Shown here: piece after piece, positions 10,797 to 20,462 of the stretch
Position numbering within the stretch: position 1 is the stretch's first letter
Layout: each line of letters begins with the position of its first letter
Assembly (NCBI GenBank): GCA_027627225.1
Contig: CM051034.1
Span: forward strand, 18,026,980-18,090,979
Length of the DNA stretch: 64,000 nt
DNA from: Congeria kusceri
Taxonomy: Eukaryota > Mollusca > Bivalvia > Myida > Dreissenidae
Direction of reading: 5' to 3'
Position numbers and translations under genes: made by a program
The notes under the pieces: generated by a model
What the model was told of the DNA's origin: nothing
Seen by the model: only the letters and a program-made list of their open reading frames with translations
Databases searched by the model: none

Positions 10797-13700
10797 CTTT
10801 AACAGTCTACATTACATGTTGAATTGCGTAATATCGTTCGACATTGTACCATAAATTTAAAAAAGCTATATAAAACTATTCATTATTCAAATTTGAAAAA
10901 AATATTTTGGCTTACTTAGATGGTAATTGCCTTACATTATCATAGTTTACATTTCAACACCAGTGCAATGGATGCCACAAAGAGCGTTCCGATAAATGAG
11001 ATAGATATGCTTATTCATGCAAAAAGTTTGTTTCTATATTTGAGTTATTAGATTATAAAACTACGCATAGCCATATGCGGAAGTTATGGTTTCTTGTGCA
11101 ACAGCAGTGTTTGCCTGAACTACTTAGTCTGGCAATATTCAGTTTTTTACTTGGTGCATTTTTGTATTAACGACTTCAAAACACGGCACGGGATTTTGGT
11201 GGGTGGCAAGTTTGAATTTGGCGAAAAACACAATCTACCTTCACTTTTTTCCGTTACCTATAGAATGTAGTTCTGGCATTTGCAAACCGCACACTATCTA
11301 TTATAGATACCAACAGAAAGTAATTCAAACGGGAATGTTTCATTTCCAAACCAGGCACATATAAAAAATATGACATTTTTTTCAACGATGTGCAATCTAA
11401 CACGACATGGAATGTTGTCGATTTGGCGACATTTTTTTGTATTGAATCCGCAAACTGAATTGATTGTAGTTTTGTAGATTGTTTTGCTTATTGTTGCAGT
11501 CGTGAAACAGTACTTTGGAAACCTGTTTATATAGTGTCTTAAATCGGAAAAATTTTGGTGTTTTTTTTGCTAAACATTCCATTCTTAAAATGTTGAGTTA
11601 TTTTCACTTATGTCATAATCTTGTAAGGTGGAAGGTTCTATTTACGTAACACACCTGCTACGTGTAGTGCATGCATCACATGTATAAAGTAAATGTCAAT
11701 GCGCTTGTAACAAGAATTATATATTAATACCATCATTACATCGGATACCATATGTTGCGCAACACGATTAAATAAGGATTAACACTCAAGCAAATATGAT
11801 ATAATATTTGATAAACACGTCAAAAAAGCAACAGACTACCATTGGCATTTCTTCATATGTATGGTTAGTCATATTTAGAATGTGACTGGTGGACGTTTCA
11901 CGGCATGGCTCGTCGCAGTAGGTAAGGTACGGTGCAGTGCAATACAGAAACAAATCGAAAGTCCGATGATAAACATGTATGTAAAGATGCTAACTAGCAA
12001 ACAGACAAAAAGACAACCAACGCGGACAGAAGTATCACCTGTTCGGCGAGGTATTGGACACTGAACAAAATTTGAACATTCGGAAGGAAATTGTGCGACA
12101 TTAATATATGCATTTATTACTCAAAGCATTACTGCCATGTGCAAACTTTGAAACACAATATGCCATCATATAATTTGTCGTTTTAATATGATATGATGCA
12201 AATAATAAATAGAGAATATTTGTTATTTCCCTGATGACGTCATAAAATGACTTCAAAAAAGACACTCATTAATTTGTCAGGAAAAATGTGCCATACTTTC
12301 TGGAACGTTGTCGCTTGCATAATTGACTTATAATCTGTATTTTTTGTTCAAAAGTGTGTTAATACTGTGCATGTATATAAAACTGCCAAGGGAGGCAAAC
12401 CACCGCTGGTATTTTAAAGAAAAATATAGTCCGTTTTATGTTGGATTTTCATTGTTATAGCGAAAAGTGTAAGTGAAATATATAAAATTAAATATTTTAA
12501 ATGTTTTCTTAAACAACAATATAGGGTTACTTAATACATTAAAAATAGTTTGTATGCATTGATAAATAGAATACTTGTATTGGTTTGAGTGTATACACAT
12601 ACACATCTACGGAGAAGTTTAATGTATTAGTTTCTGTCATCATAACATTGGAAGATCATTTACATTGGCATACATAACAAGACCTCGAGACGTATGAAGT
12701 AATCCCCATCAACTGAAACGTGTTTCTTTACATCATTCAACCCAATGCATGTTCATATTACTGTATTATGTTTGCCTTATCCACCTAAAGAAGATCCAAC
12801 CACCCGTCACTGATCAAACCATCATCAGGGTTATCCCTAGGATCTGTCCTAAGGTGAACCATTCCTATGTTTGTCTGATGTATGGGTCTACTTATCTTGT
12901 CTTTGTCTGTGGGATTTGTATATTTGTGACTTACCACCACGAATGCCATTTATTATTTGGTTTACATATGTAAATGTTTTGACAGGAGGCATTTTGTGAA
13001 CACAGAAATGACCGCGTGTCCAACGCTGCTCCGTAATTTGTCTGATGTCACGTTTCTTCTGACACACCACTTGATCATTTTTATTGTAAACAAAATTAAC
13101 TACTTGAGCAAAACATTTGAAATGTTGATATATCATCAATGTATTATTGTTGATCGTGTAATTTGGTAAAATTTCTCGTTAGTTTAAGTATAAAATTCAA
13201 TTGCATATGACAAGGGCAAATTTAAACATTCAACGTATATGATAACCTACTGTTGCTATGGTGATGTAATTAACATTTCCTTACAAGACATGGTTTTATT
13301 TGCATAATATTCTGATTAAGTATATATTAAAGTACATATCTCACAGACTTCATATAAATTAGTTCATGTTTATAATATTATAAGAGCATGTGGATGAACT
13401 TTCCGGACAACCCTCGTATAATACAATACACATATACAAATCACATATAATTATATGTTTCCGATTCAATTTTAGAATCACAAATAGTTCAAGTTCGAAT
13501 ACAGGGGGGAGGGTCATTTAAGCAGCGGGCATAGGAAAAAAAGCACAGAAACATTTAAGTTAATAGGTAAATAACACAGAGTATTATATTATTGCTATAA
13601 CATATATTTCAGTAATGAAGGAGGTGATCATTCACTACCATAAAGAAGACATCAAAAGATGTATGTCTGATAATTGCTTAGCGAGCAAACAGTGGAGCTA

Positions 13701-14030
13701 TGCACCTGCGTTTACACAAGTTAACATACAGGGTCGTCGCGAGCTCGTTTGGCGCATGTGTTAATCAGATTGCCTCGTGTACGGATCATCCGTACAGTCA
13801 GACGCGGCTGTTAGCATGGTTAGGAACATATTTATAATTGATATTGCATAAATGCTTTTCAGTTCTAAAGATAAATAAGAAAGTATTAATATATTATAAT
13901 GTTATGCAAACACATAATAAACACAGGCAATATATATTTATGCACATTCGGTATTTTAAAATTAGAGTCTTGAAGCATTAGTGCTATTGCTAAAAAAACT
14001 GTTGTTTTTTTCATTAGAATAATGATACAT
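10797..14030. other. No gene recognised
   Basis: About 3.2 kb of AT-rich sequence. Short frames at 11882-12064 and 12749-13169 have no recognisable product. A CRE-like TGACGTCA lies at about 12235. A 17-nt dyad (GTACGGATCATCCGTAC, 13779-13795) is present in both copies of the duplication. I see no exon or RNA gene. Confidence 0.45.
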
Positions 14031-14036
14031 TTTAAG

Positions 14037-14361
14037 AACAGTTTAATACTGCTGTTGAGGATGAGGACCCGATCTCGTGAAATGTTACATGCCTTTCTAT
14101 TATATTGCTTAAATGTCGCTGGCGTCCGTTGTCAAAATATGGACATATCATTACATAATGGCTTACTGTAGCTACCTCGTTTGTATTACGTAGGTTGCGT
14201 ATGCGTTGATTGAATGTGACGCCTTCATAGCGGCCGGATTTTACAGGAAGAAAATGGTTAGCTGTACGACCTTTTAAAGTATTATAAGAGTCTTCAGGAA
14301 GGATTTTTGTTAGGTAAGGCTCAAACGCATTGTTTTTTTTAAAGCTTATGTAAATGCACAC
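14037..14361 (-). pseudogene. LINE ORF2 C-terminal fragment (left copy)
   Basis: The frame contains FEPYLTKILPEDSY, NHFLPVKSGRYEGVTFNQRI, NTNEVATVSHYVMICPYF and GRQRHL. This matches the C-terminal region of non-LTR retrotransposon ORF2, where a Cys/His module normally reads R-x-C-x-x-C followed by an E-D-E-x-H-F-L-x-x-C-P pattern. Here the first two Cys are lost (the frame reads RIRNLRNTNEV) while H and C of the second half remain. The rest of ORF2 is absent on this strand upstream. It is a decayed relic on the opposite strand to the LINE at 38.1-44.2 kb. Confidence 0.65.
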
Positions 14362-15059
14362 TTTGATACGTATTTGTAATTCAGTATACCGTGATTGTTT
14401 ACATTGATCTATAAGTGTTTCATTGATATATAGGTACCACTAAAATATAAACCCATTTGTGATTATCCCAAGTCTTGATTGACAAGTATCAACTTGTCAA
14501 TTGAGGTTCTTGTTATCGCAAATAATTGTTAAAAGTATCGATACTTTTTTGCAGGATCAGTGTTAGATACAATGACAGTGCCATCTGCATACAACAGGGC
14601 CAACAATTAAACCACGACATTGTAGTATCTGGTTCGCTGAGTTACACCCCAACAGATCCTTTCATTTGCAGGTATGCTTGAAAGTCATTTCAGGTATGCT
14701 TGAAACACATTTAGAAAAAGCTGGTGATAAATTTTCTCAATTTCGGACACATATTTCTGAAAAAAGAACTGGGAGCAGGATCTATTGAAATATATGCCTG
14801 CTTTTATATTGCTGTAAATATAATAAAGTCCTTTTTTAACATTTCAATAAGCGCCTGAAATTGAAAATATGGTCTGTGCAAGAGTAACCCTTGCGAAAGT
14901 CTGATTAGGTTTTATCTAGTATGTTGTTTGTTTTTAAAAATGAGTAAAATCTTCGGATCAGTACTGAAGTTAAAAGTTTACCCATACAGCTAAGAATCGT
15001 AATCAGTCTGTAATGATGTGGGTTTAGTTCTAGGCCATGTGTGAGGCTCGGAATGCCTT

Positions 15060-15275
15060 CGAACCATTTTATCCTCTCTAACCAGCAAAATGTTCATTTT
15101 TTACTGTACCAAGCCGGTGACATCAGCCTTAAGCGTATTTAAGCGTTTTTGTTTTTGTGTTTGTTTCCAATTGGCGTTCCCACAAATGTAAGTCAAATGC
15201 AAATCAAGTGAGTGATTTATCCAATCGATGTTAACCTTGTTTTACACAAATGTAAACGCAAAAAGGCTTGTGAAA
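15060..15275 (+). repeat. Left arm of a 2.1-kb-spaced inverted repeat (left copy)
   Basis: The segment from CCTCTCTAACCAGC through AAGCCGGTGACATCAGC, GCGTATTTAAGCG and CAAATCAAGTGAGTG to ACACAAATGT reappears as its reverse complement at about 17385-17585, with around 85-90% identity by eye. It contains an ATGCAAAT octamer. It could be the terminal repeat of a transposon, or two copies of a MITE in opposite orientation. Confidence 0.75.
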
Positions 15276-15620
15276 GGTTTGTGATGATCAATAACAGTGC
15301 ACCAGTGAGTAAAATAAGTATTCCATTCTGTTTCTAACAAGAATCGTTGTGTAAACCCTACATGTTGACCTAACGTTCAAACCACTGGTTGTTATCCAAC
15401 CGATTTCGCTGCAAAAGTGGGATAAAATTATTTAAATATTTGTTGCTATTGACATTTGAAATACATGAATTGTGACTAGTGTTATTCGAATGCGAACATC
15501 TGCAATGAGGTCAGCGCTTTCGTATGTAGAGTGGTCATAAAAGTTCAGCATGGTAGAAATCAACAGGATAAAAAAACTACAGAACATAGCTCACCCTGCG
15601 TATATTTACGTTGTTTGTAG

Positions 15621-15770
15621 ATGTATATGCGATTTGTAGATGTACATGCGAAGATGACTGGAAGCGTACTACAGACAGTGCCTACTCTGCTAATTCTGAT
15701 ATGGAAATCAGTGAGTGCAAAGAGATGTCAGGTATCTGTGAACATGGCGCCACATCTACAAACCTGAACG
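15621..15770 (+). CDS. EGF-like exon (left copy)
   Basis: The frame reads CRCTCEDDW, the C-terminal half of one EGF-like repeat (C-x-C ending in a W-containing tail), then a linker and ISECKEMSGICEHGATSTNLNG, the start of a second repeat in which an expected Cys is Ser (ATSTNL). An acceptor-like TTGTTTGTAG ends at 15620, with an alternative TTTGTAG ending at 15639. A donor-like GTATGG starts at 15771. The frame is intact here but has a 1-nt insertion in the right copy. It probably belongs to an extracellular or membrane EGF-repeat protein together with the exon at 15998. I cannot name the gene. The missing Cys makes a pseudogene possible. Confidence 0.5.
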
Positions 15771-15997
15771 GTATGGTACATTGTTTAACTAGCCTTTCAA
15801 AGAAAGTTCACATATCTACTAAATAAAAACAAACAAATACACAGTAAACACTAAATGGAAAAAAACAACAATTTACAACATAAAAAAATAAGAAATGGCT
15901 TGTTTTGCACAACTCAGGAGATGTGCATCTTCATAGAAACTATGTATTCCTTGCAATCCCTATTTTGTAATAAAACCGTATTGCAGGTACCTACTAG

Positions 15998-16196
15998 TGT
16001 GGGCAGACCTGTGCATACTACAACTGCTTCACAGGACTGGGCTTTGCAAACGGTGGTCTTTGCATCAATGACAGCTGTAGCTATTCTTCGGTGTGGACAG
16101 GTGAAGAATGTTCAATTCCGGTCACTATATCAGCGTCATCAACGACCTCGACTCTTGGTACTTCATCAACATCACTACCGTTAGCGGACACCAAAA
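15998..16196 (+). CDS. EGF-like exon with Ser/Thr-rich tail (left copy)
   Basis: The frame reads CGQTCAYYNCFTGLGF, ANGGLCINDSCSYSSVW, TGEECSIP: an EGF-like repeat with the NGG-x-C and C-x(n)-G-x-x-C spacing. A Ser/Thr-rich stretch follows (ISASSTTSTLGTSSTSLPL), of the kind that is O-glycosylated in extracellular proteins. The exon ends at a consensus donor GTAAGT (16197). The likely acceptor is CTACTAG ending at 15997. An earlier TTGCAG (15981-15986) would leave an in-frame TAG. It lies 227 bp after the previous EGF-like exon, on the same strand. Confidence 0.55.
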
Positions 16197-16303
16197 GTAA
16201 GTATATCAATTGCAGTCGATTAAGTTTTGTTTGTTCATGGCATGCGTATAGTAGATCAAATACAATTGTTTTATATTTTAATTTTAGTGTAGACGGAAAT
16301 ATA

Positions 16304-16704
16304 GGATCTGACACGAGTTGTCATTTCATCTCATATTTTATTAAACGAGTTCACGAATTTTGTTAGTAAGCGAGCTTTTCGCGAGCTTACTAACGAATTT
16401 CCAGGACGAGTTTAATAAAACATGATAAGAAATGACAACGAGTGTCAGTTCTTTTTTCTCACATGATTTTAAAAACAAAAACATGCTTCTAATTTTACCA
16501 AAGCATGTCGATAAATCCTAAAAGTTGTTTACGGCATTGACGTCAATTCATGTTGACGACGTCATTTCACCAATAACGTCATGCGATTGGTCAGTCAAAA
16601 ATATGCAGCCAATAAAAACGCTCAAAATGTTATCTTACACATGTGTCAGATAAAAATATTCGTAATGGTTGTATTACATGGAAAACAAGGTATAGCATGT
16701 GATA
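16304..16704. repeat. Interspersed repeat with ~145-bp palindromic head (left copy)
   Basis: The first ~148 bp (16304-16451) fold back on themselves. Outer arms are GATCTGACAC and GTGTCAG, then GTTGTCATTTC and GAAATGACAAC, then TTTATTAAAC and GTTTAATAAA, with a core GTTAGTAAGC and GCTTACTAAC around 16365-16400. The remaining ~250 bp are shared with the copy at 36343-36748, including GCGATTGGTCAGTC and AACAAGGTATAGCATGTGAT. No protein is encoded. It behaves like a non-autonomous element or a foldback repeat. Confidence 0.8.
16538..16613. promoter_or_regulatory. CRE and CCAAT motif cluster inside the palindromic repeat (left copy)
   Basis: A full TGACGTCA (16538-16545), further ACGTCA elements at about 16559 and 16575, and CCAAT on both strands (about 16569, 16585 inverted, 16609) lie within 75 bp. 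The order is kept, with some base changes, in the repeat copy near 36570-36655. This is a promoter-like arrangement. Activity is inference. Confidence 0.4.
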
Positions 16705-17384
16705 GAATGAAAATTGTGATATTAACGACATAAAGCTTGTTTCTCTTTGGAACTATTGCAAAACCATTTAAATTCGTCGGAATGAATTTCGTGGCTTTTT
16801 GAAAAATGGCAATTTCGTGGGCTCTAAAATTCGGGTATTTTCAATTTTATTTATAAAAAAAAACGCATCTAGACATGCGTCAATCGTATCACTGTTTTCT
16901 GTTTGTAACACCTTACGGTCATAAACGGAGCATCCCCGCGGTAAGTGGGCCCCATTATCGACCTGTCAATTAAACAGTAGATGTTTATTTTCGATTTTTA
17001 GACGTTTTAACAGCCTAAATTGAACACAAATTGTAGGCTTCTACCATTACAATCATGTCATATTTTGTTAATTATACAAATATTGCTGTCAGTGGAAGTA
17101 AAGAAAGCATTACTCACTGCTAGATCCTGAGTAGGAAATACATCGCTATGACAAGACCGACGAGAAGAATGTCGGATATCGTCGTCGACAGGACCCCAGC
17201 AAGCACGAGTAAATGGGCCCAATATGGGCTATACCTGGGCAAATATACCATATTGGCCCAAACACAAAACAGTGCAAACAAGATACCTTTTCAGCTTTGG
17301 CCGCTTACATTTAACTGCTCGCCAGCCATTGGTAAATGATTTTATTTCCATTTATTGATCATCACAAACATTTCCCAAGTCTTT
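16705..17384. other. No gene recognised
   Basis: Non-coding as far as I can see. A 63-codon frame at 17148-17339 has no recognisable motif. Around 17205-17260 the sequence repeats GGGCCCAATATGGGC-like words, a short local dyad. Confidence 0.4.
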
Positions 17385-17585
17385 CCGCGTTCACATTTGT
17401 GTAAAACAAGGTTAACTTCGATTGGATAAATCACTCACTTGATTTGCATATGACTGACATTTGTGGGAACTCCAATTCGAAACAAACACAAACACAAATA
17501 CGCTTAAATACGCTTATAGCTGATGTCACCGGCTTGGAACTGTAAAAACAAACAGTTGGCTGGTTAGAGAGGTTAAAATGTCTGT
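17385..17585 (-). repeat. Right arm of the inverted repeat (left copy)
   Basis: Reverse-complement counterpart of 15060-15275. Landmarks read on the plus strand are ACACAAATGTGAACGC (inverted), CACTCACTTGATTTGCAT, CGCTTAAATACGC and GATGTCACCGGCTTGG. The two arms bracket the EGF-like exons and the palindromic repeat. Confidence 0.75.
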
Positions 17586-17813
17586 GAAATAAACATGTGT
17601 TTGTTAAAAACCTTAAACATATGCAAACAGATCATCATAAAATCTTACTCAAAGATAGAGTATTGTTTAATTTAACATTATATTGATTATTAAATAGATT
17701 ATTAATGTTTGCTTATTTTCGGAACGGGGTACTACCTTGATCATGGCTAAATGGAAAATCTAAGTACTGAAAGCACTGAATCAGTTGTAATGCGTACAAA
17801 GTGGGATAATTTA

Positions 17814-17948
17814 AATATTAGGTAAATGTTGAATAAAGATCAAGTATATCAGCTCGGCACGAAAATGAAAGCACTCGCCAAGTCCCTAGCTTCATTTTCT
17901 AAGCGTCGTATGATAAACTTGATCTTTATTCAGCACTAACCTAATATT
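17814..17948. mobile_element. Foldback MITE, 135 bp (left copy)
   Basis: Imperfect inverted repeats of about 50 bp. The left end reads AATATTAGGTAAATGTTGAA, and the reverse complement of the right end reads AATATTAGGTTAGTGCTGAA. Both continue TAAAGATCAAGT. The centre carries GAAAATGAAA-type words. A partial copy of the same family lies at 41485-41605. No coding capacity. Confidence 0.75.
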
Positions 17949-18495
17949 GTCTTTGAACGGTGTTATTTCGAAATGATTAGTTGTCTAAACGAAAATCTAT
18001 CTTTTGTTTTGTTTGTCATAAATAAAATTAATCATACTTGTAATATAATACTCATAACCTGTTACTGATAAAATAAGTGCACACATGTATTCAATAAAAT
18101 TACATTCACGTAACGTCCGATGAAATTCATGTATGAACTTGTTTCGTCTGATTGACTTATCCCTATTGCAGTTTTAGAACAGCGGCATGCGAAATTCCAA
18201 ATGTGCGTTTCGACGGCATTGTACAATAATGCAATACGTAACACACTGTAACAAGTTCACAACTGTTTTTCCTATATAATTTCAATTGTTTCTAATGTTA
18301 CTTTTACAACCTGCAATACAAGTATGTTTTAACATTAAGCACATACTAGTGCTAAAACGGAATATATAAACAGTGCTTACACATATTTCTCGCCTATCCT
18401 CTCTGGTTCTGGATACAAACAAGTTATATACATGCACGGCGGTGTCACGCCGCATAAATTTAACTTATTGACGACAATGAATTGCTAATACGTAC

Positions 18496-18614
18496 GTATA
18501 ACTTCCGACACGCTTGATGCACCTGCCTCTGTGACCACATGGCTTGTGGATATGTTGCGAACACTCATCATGATCGACACATTCGTCATTGGAACCGGAA
18601 GCAAACGTATATCC
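18496..18614 (-). CDS. EGF-like exon, calcium-binding type, on the minus strand (left copy)
   Basis: The minus-strand frame reads GYTFASGSNDECVDHDEC, SQHIHKPCGHRGRC, IKRVGSYTY. This fits a calcium-binding EGF repeat (D-x-D-E-C, then C-x(n)-G-x-C, then G-S-Y) cut off before its last Cys pair. An acceptor TTTAG (18619-18615) precedes it, and overlapping donors GTACGT/GTATTA follow at about 18495/18491. It is unchanged in the right copy. Its 5' side lies only ~117 bp from the end of the retrotransposon at 18731, so that element probably sits in the upstream intron of this gene. It is on the opposite strand from the EGF exons at 15.6-16.2 kb, so it is likely a different gene or an inverted piece. 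Confidence 0.55.
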
Positions 18615-18693
18615 CTAAATTACCAAACCAAATTATTAAACATCCCAATGTAAGACTGTTTTAAATAAGGACGTAATTTTGCAATGAATATAA

Positions 18694-18730
18694 CACATAG
18701 CACTTTCCTGACTTGATGACGTTTACACTG
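18694..18730 (+). repeat. 37-bp flanking direct repeat, left side
   Basis: The 37 bases starting CACATAGCACTTTCCTGACT and ending GTTTACACTG recur at 26140-26176 with two mismatches. The two copies abut the outermost bases of the Ngaro-like element on each side. Confidence 0.85.
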
Positions 18731-18833
18731 CGTCAACCGTCGTTTATTAAGAGAAAGAATTTGAAAAGCAATATATATAGACCCGTATGCAAAATTGTCC
18801 CATAAAGTTGGACGAACCACAAAGTCCATAAAA
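18731..18833 (-). repeat. Split direct repeat B2
   Basis: The ~103 bp starting CGTCAACCGTCGTTTATTAA on the plus strand match B1 (19291-19397) with a few changes. It is the outermost 3' end of the element. Confidence 0.85.
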
Positions 18834-19002
18834 TATATTAATGCAAGGGACAAAATGTCATATTATGCAACATGGTGGTAAGTTTGCAAAATACACAAAG
18901 TTAGTAGTAAACAAAAGGAATACATAATAAAAAGATAATACGTGTCAAATCAATTTAATGTACAGTAAAACGATGACGCAGGAGGAAGTGGAGGGATGGT
19001 GG

Positions 19003-19205
19003 TTAAAGTTGAGCATGTGCGAAATGCAGCTGCTTTGTTCCGATCTTGTTGAAGAATGATTCAACTTCCGGTAATTTGGGGTTAAAAAGCAGTAATTTAA
19101 TATTGGCAATTATAGGTTACACACCAGTCACGGTGTTAACAAATAGAAAGGAGCTCCAATATAAATTGATTTATAATTCCTGCGTCTTATAAATTATAGT
19201 TTTAT
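19003..19205 (-). repeat. Split direct repeat A2
   Basis: The ~200 bp starting TTAAAGTTGAGCATGTGCGA match A1 (25944-26139). Differences include a 6-bp insertion (GCAGCT) and a few substitutions. Confidence 0.88.
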
Positions 19206-19290
19206 ATTTGCGCTCTCCACATTCCGAGTTCATTTGTGGGACAATAAACTATACAACAATCAAACTGGATTGAAAAGGGCTGACGCAAAG

Positions 19291-19397
19291 CGTCAACCGT
19301 CGTTTATTAAAACAGAGAAAGAATTTGAAAAGCAATATATTTAGACCCGTATGCAAAATTGTCCCATAAAGTTGGACGAACCACTAAGTCCGTAAAA
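19291..19397 (-). repeat. Split direct repeat B1
   Basis: Second copy of B, on the ORF side of A2. It shares CGTCAACCGTCGTTTATTAA, CCCGTATGCAAAATTG and AAAGTTGGACGAACCAC with B2. Confidence 0.85.
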
Positions 19398-20462
19398 CCG
19401 TCCAACCAAGGAAAGGGAGAGCGGAAACCATTAGACGAAAGTGCTATGTTCCCAGTTAAAATCCTGGTACGGGAGATGTAAAATCTAGGTAAACATATAT
19501 ATATTTACAAGCATGTTGTAGTAATACTTGCAGTAAATATAGTGATGCATTACATAAAAGAATATTAAAAAAACCAACAATACAACAATGTATAAACTTA
19601 GATATATGCAAAAATCAGACAAGAGTGACTAGCTACGAATTCATGACATTTAACGGCCTGTAAGTAGATGTGGGATGACTAGCTTTAAGGTAAACGTTCA
19701 GAGTATAAACTAGATGGCACCAGATAGGACATAACAAAACTTAACAATCTACAAAATAAAATGACAAAACGAACCATTTTCGATACTGAGATCATACGTA
19801 ATAGCTGTTATTGTAGTAAAAACATGGTCTTAGCAACAAGAGTTAACAAATTGGAAAGAGACACGCGATGAGATCATATGTGGACCGACTGAATAATTTT
19901 AAGGATAAATTATTTACAAAACATTTAGTTAGTACTACGCGGTGTGAAATCAAATTATTGGAAATATACAATTCGCCCATCGGCAATGTTATCAATTGCA
20001 TGAGTTTTGCATTTGTAAATCCTAAAGTGAAAATGAATGAACTACAAATACACGCAAAGTATTGGTAAAATAAAGTCGTGAAATATGAACAATTATGTAC
20101 ACAATGACATATAACGAAAACTATTGAAAGGGAATTACATAACTGAATATGATGTGGCGTAGGATTAAAAACATACACGTATTAACATGATGCTGCCTGA
20201 TTAAGCATTGCAATAACCCGCTGATGTGGCAAGACAAAGACATGACCATAATGTAATTACCATAATCAGTAATGCAAATACATGATATATACAAAAGATA
20301 TTTACAAAGTAGCAATGTGTAACATCTTAGTTAAAACTAACAATCAGAATAAAACTGAACAAAAAGGCAAATACACAACCATAACCGTGTAAGAGAGGTG
20401 ATGACTGGAAGGCACACAACCAATACCTTCAACAGTAAACTACAGATGATATACCTATGTTG
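19398..20462 (-). other. 3' untranslated part of the Ngaro-like element
   Basis: Between the recombinase stop and B1 there is about 1.06 kb without coding features. Near its upstream end (20365-20430) are two isolated motifs close to the leader array of 24142-24490: CACACAACCAATACC and ATACACAACCATAACC. Other short frames here are shadows. Confidence 0.5.

Larger units (their letters stand above)
1..20048. repeat. Left copy of a large direct duplication
   Basis: This whole stretch recurs at 43947-64000 in the same orientation. The offset is 43,946 at the start and drifts to 43,952 through a few small indels, for example near 2185, 12728, 14340, 15705, 17592 and 18890. By eye there are a few tens of differences over 20 kb, so identity is about 99.8%. 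The copy is cut by the left window edge, so its true start is unknown. It carries every feature listed below 20 kb, including one complete-looking promoter and two coding exons of a secreted-protein gene. It could be a tandem duplication of period ~44 kb, a segmental duplication with a ~24 kb spacer, or an uncollapsed or misjoined assembly. Confidence 0.97.

Noticed and set aside
13779..13795. Perfect-arm 17-nt dyad GTACGGATCATCCGTAC
   Set aside because: Isolated short palindrome in non-coding DNA. Expected by chance at this scale, with no supporting context.
15981..15986. TTGCAG as splice acceptor of the second EGF exon, mutated to TTGCGG in the right copy
   Set aside because: Using it would place an in-frame TAG before the EGF repeat, so the CTACTAG acceptor ending at 15997 is more likely and the change may not matter.
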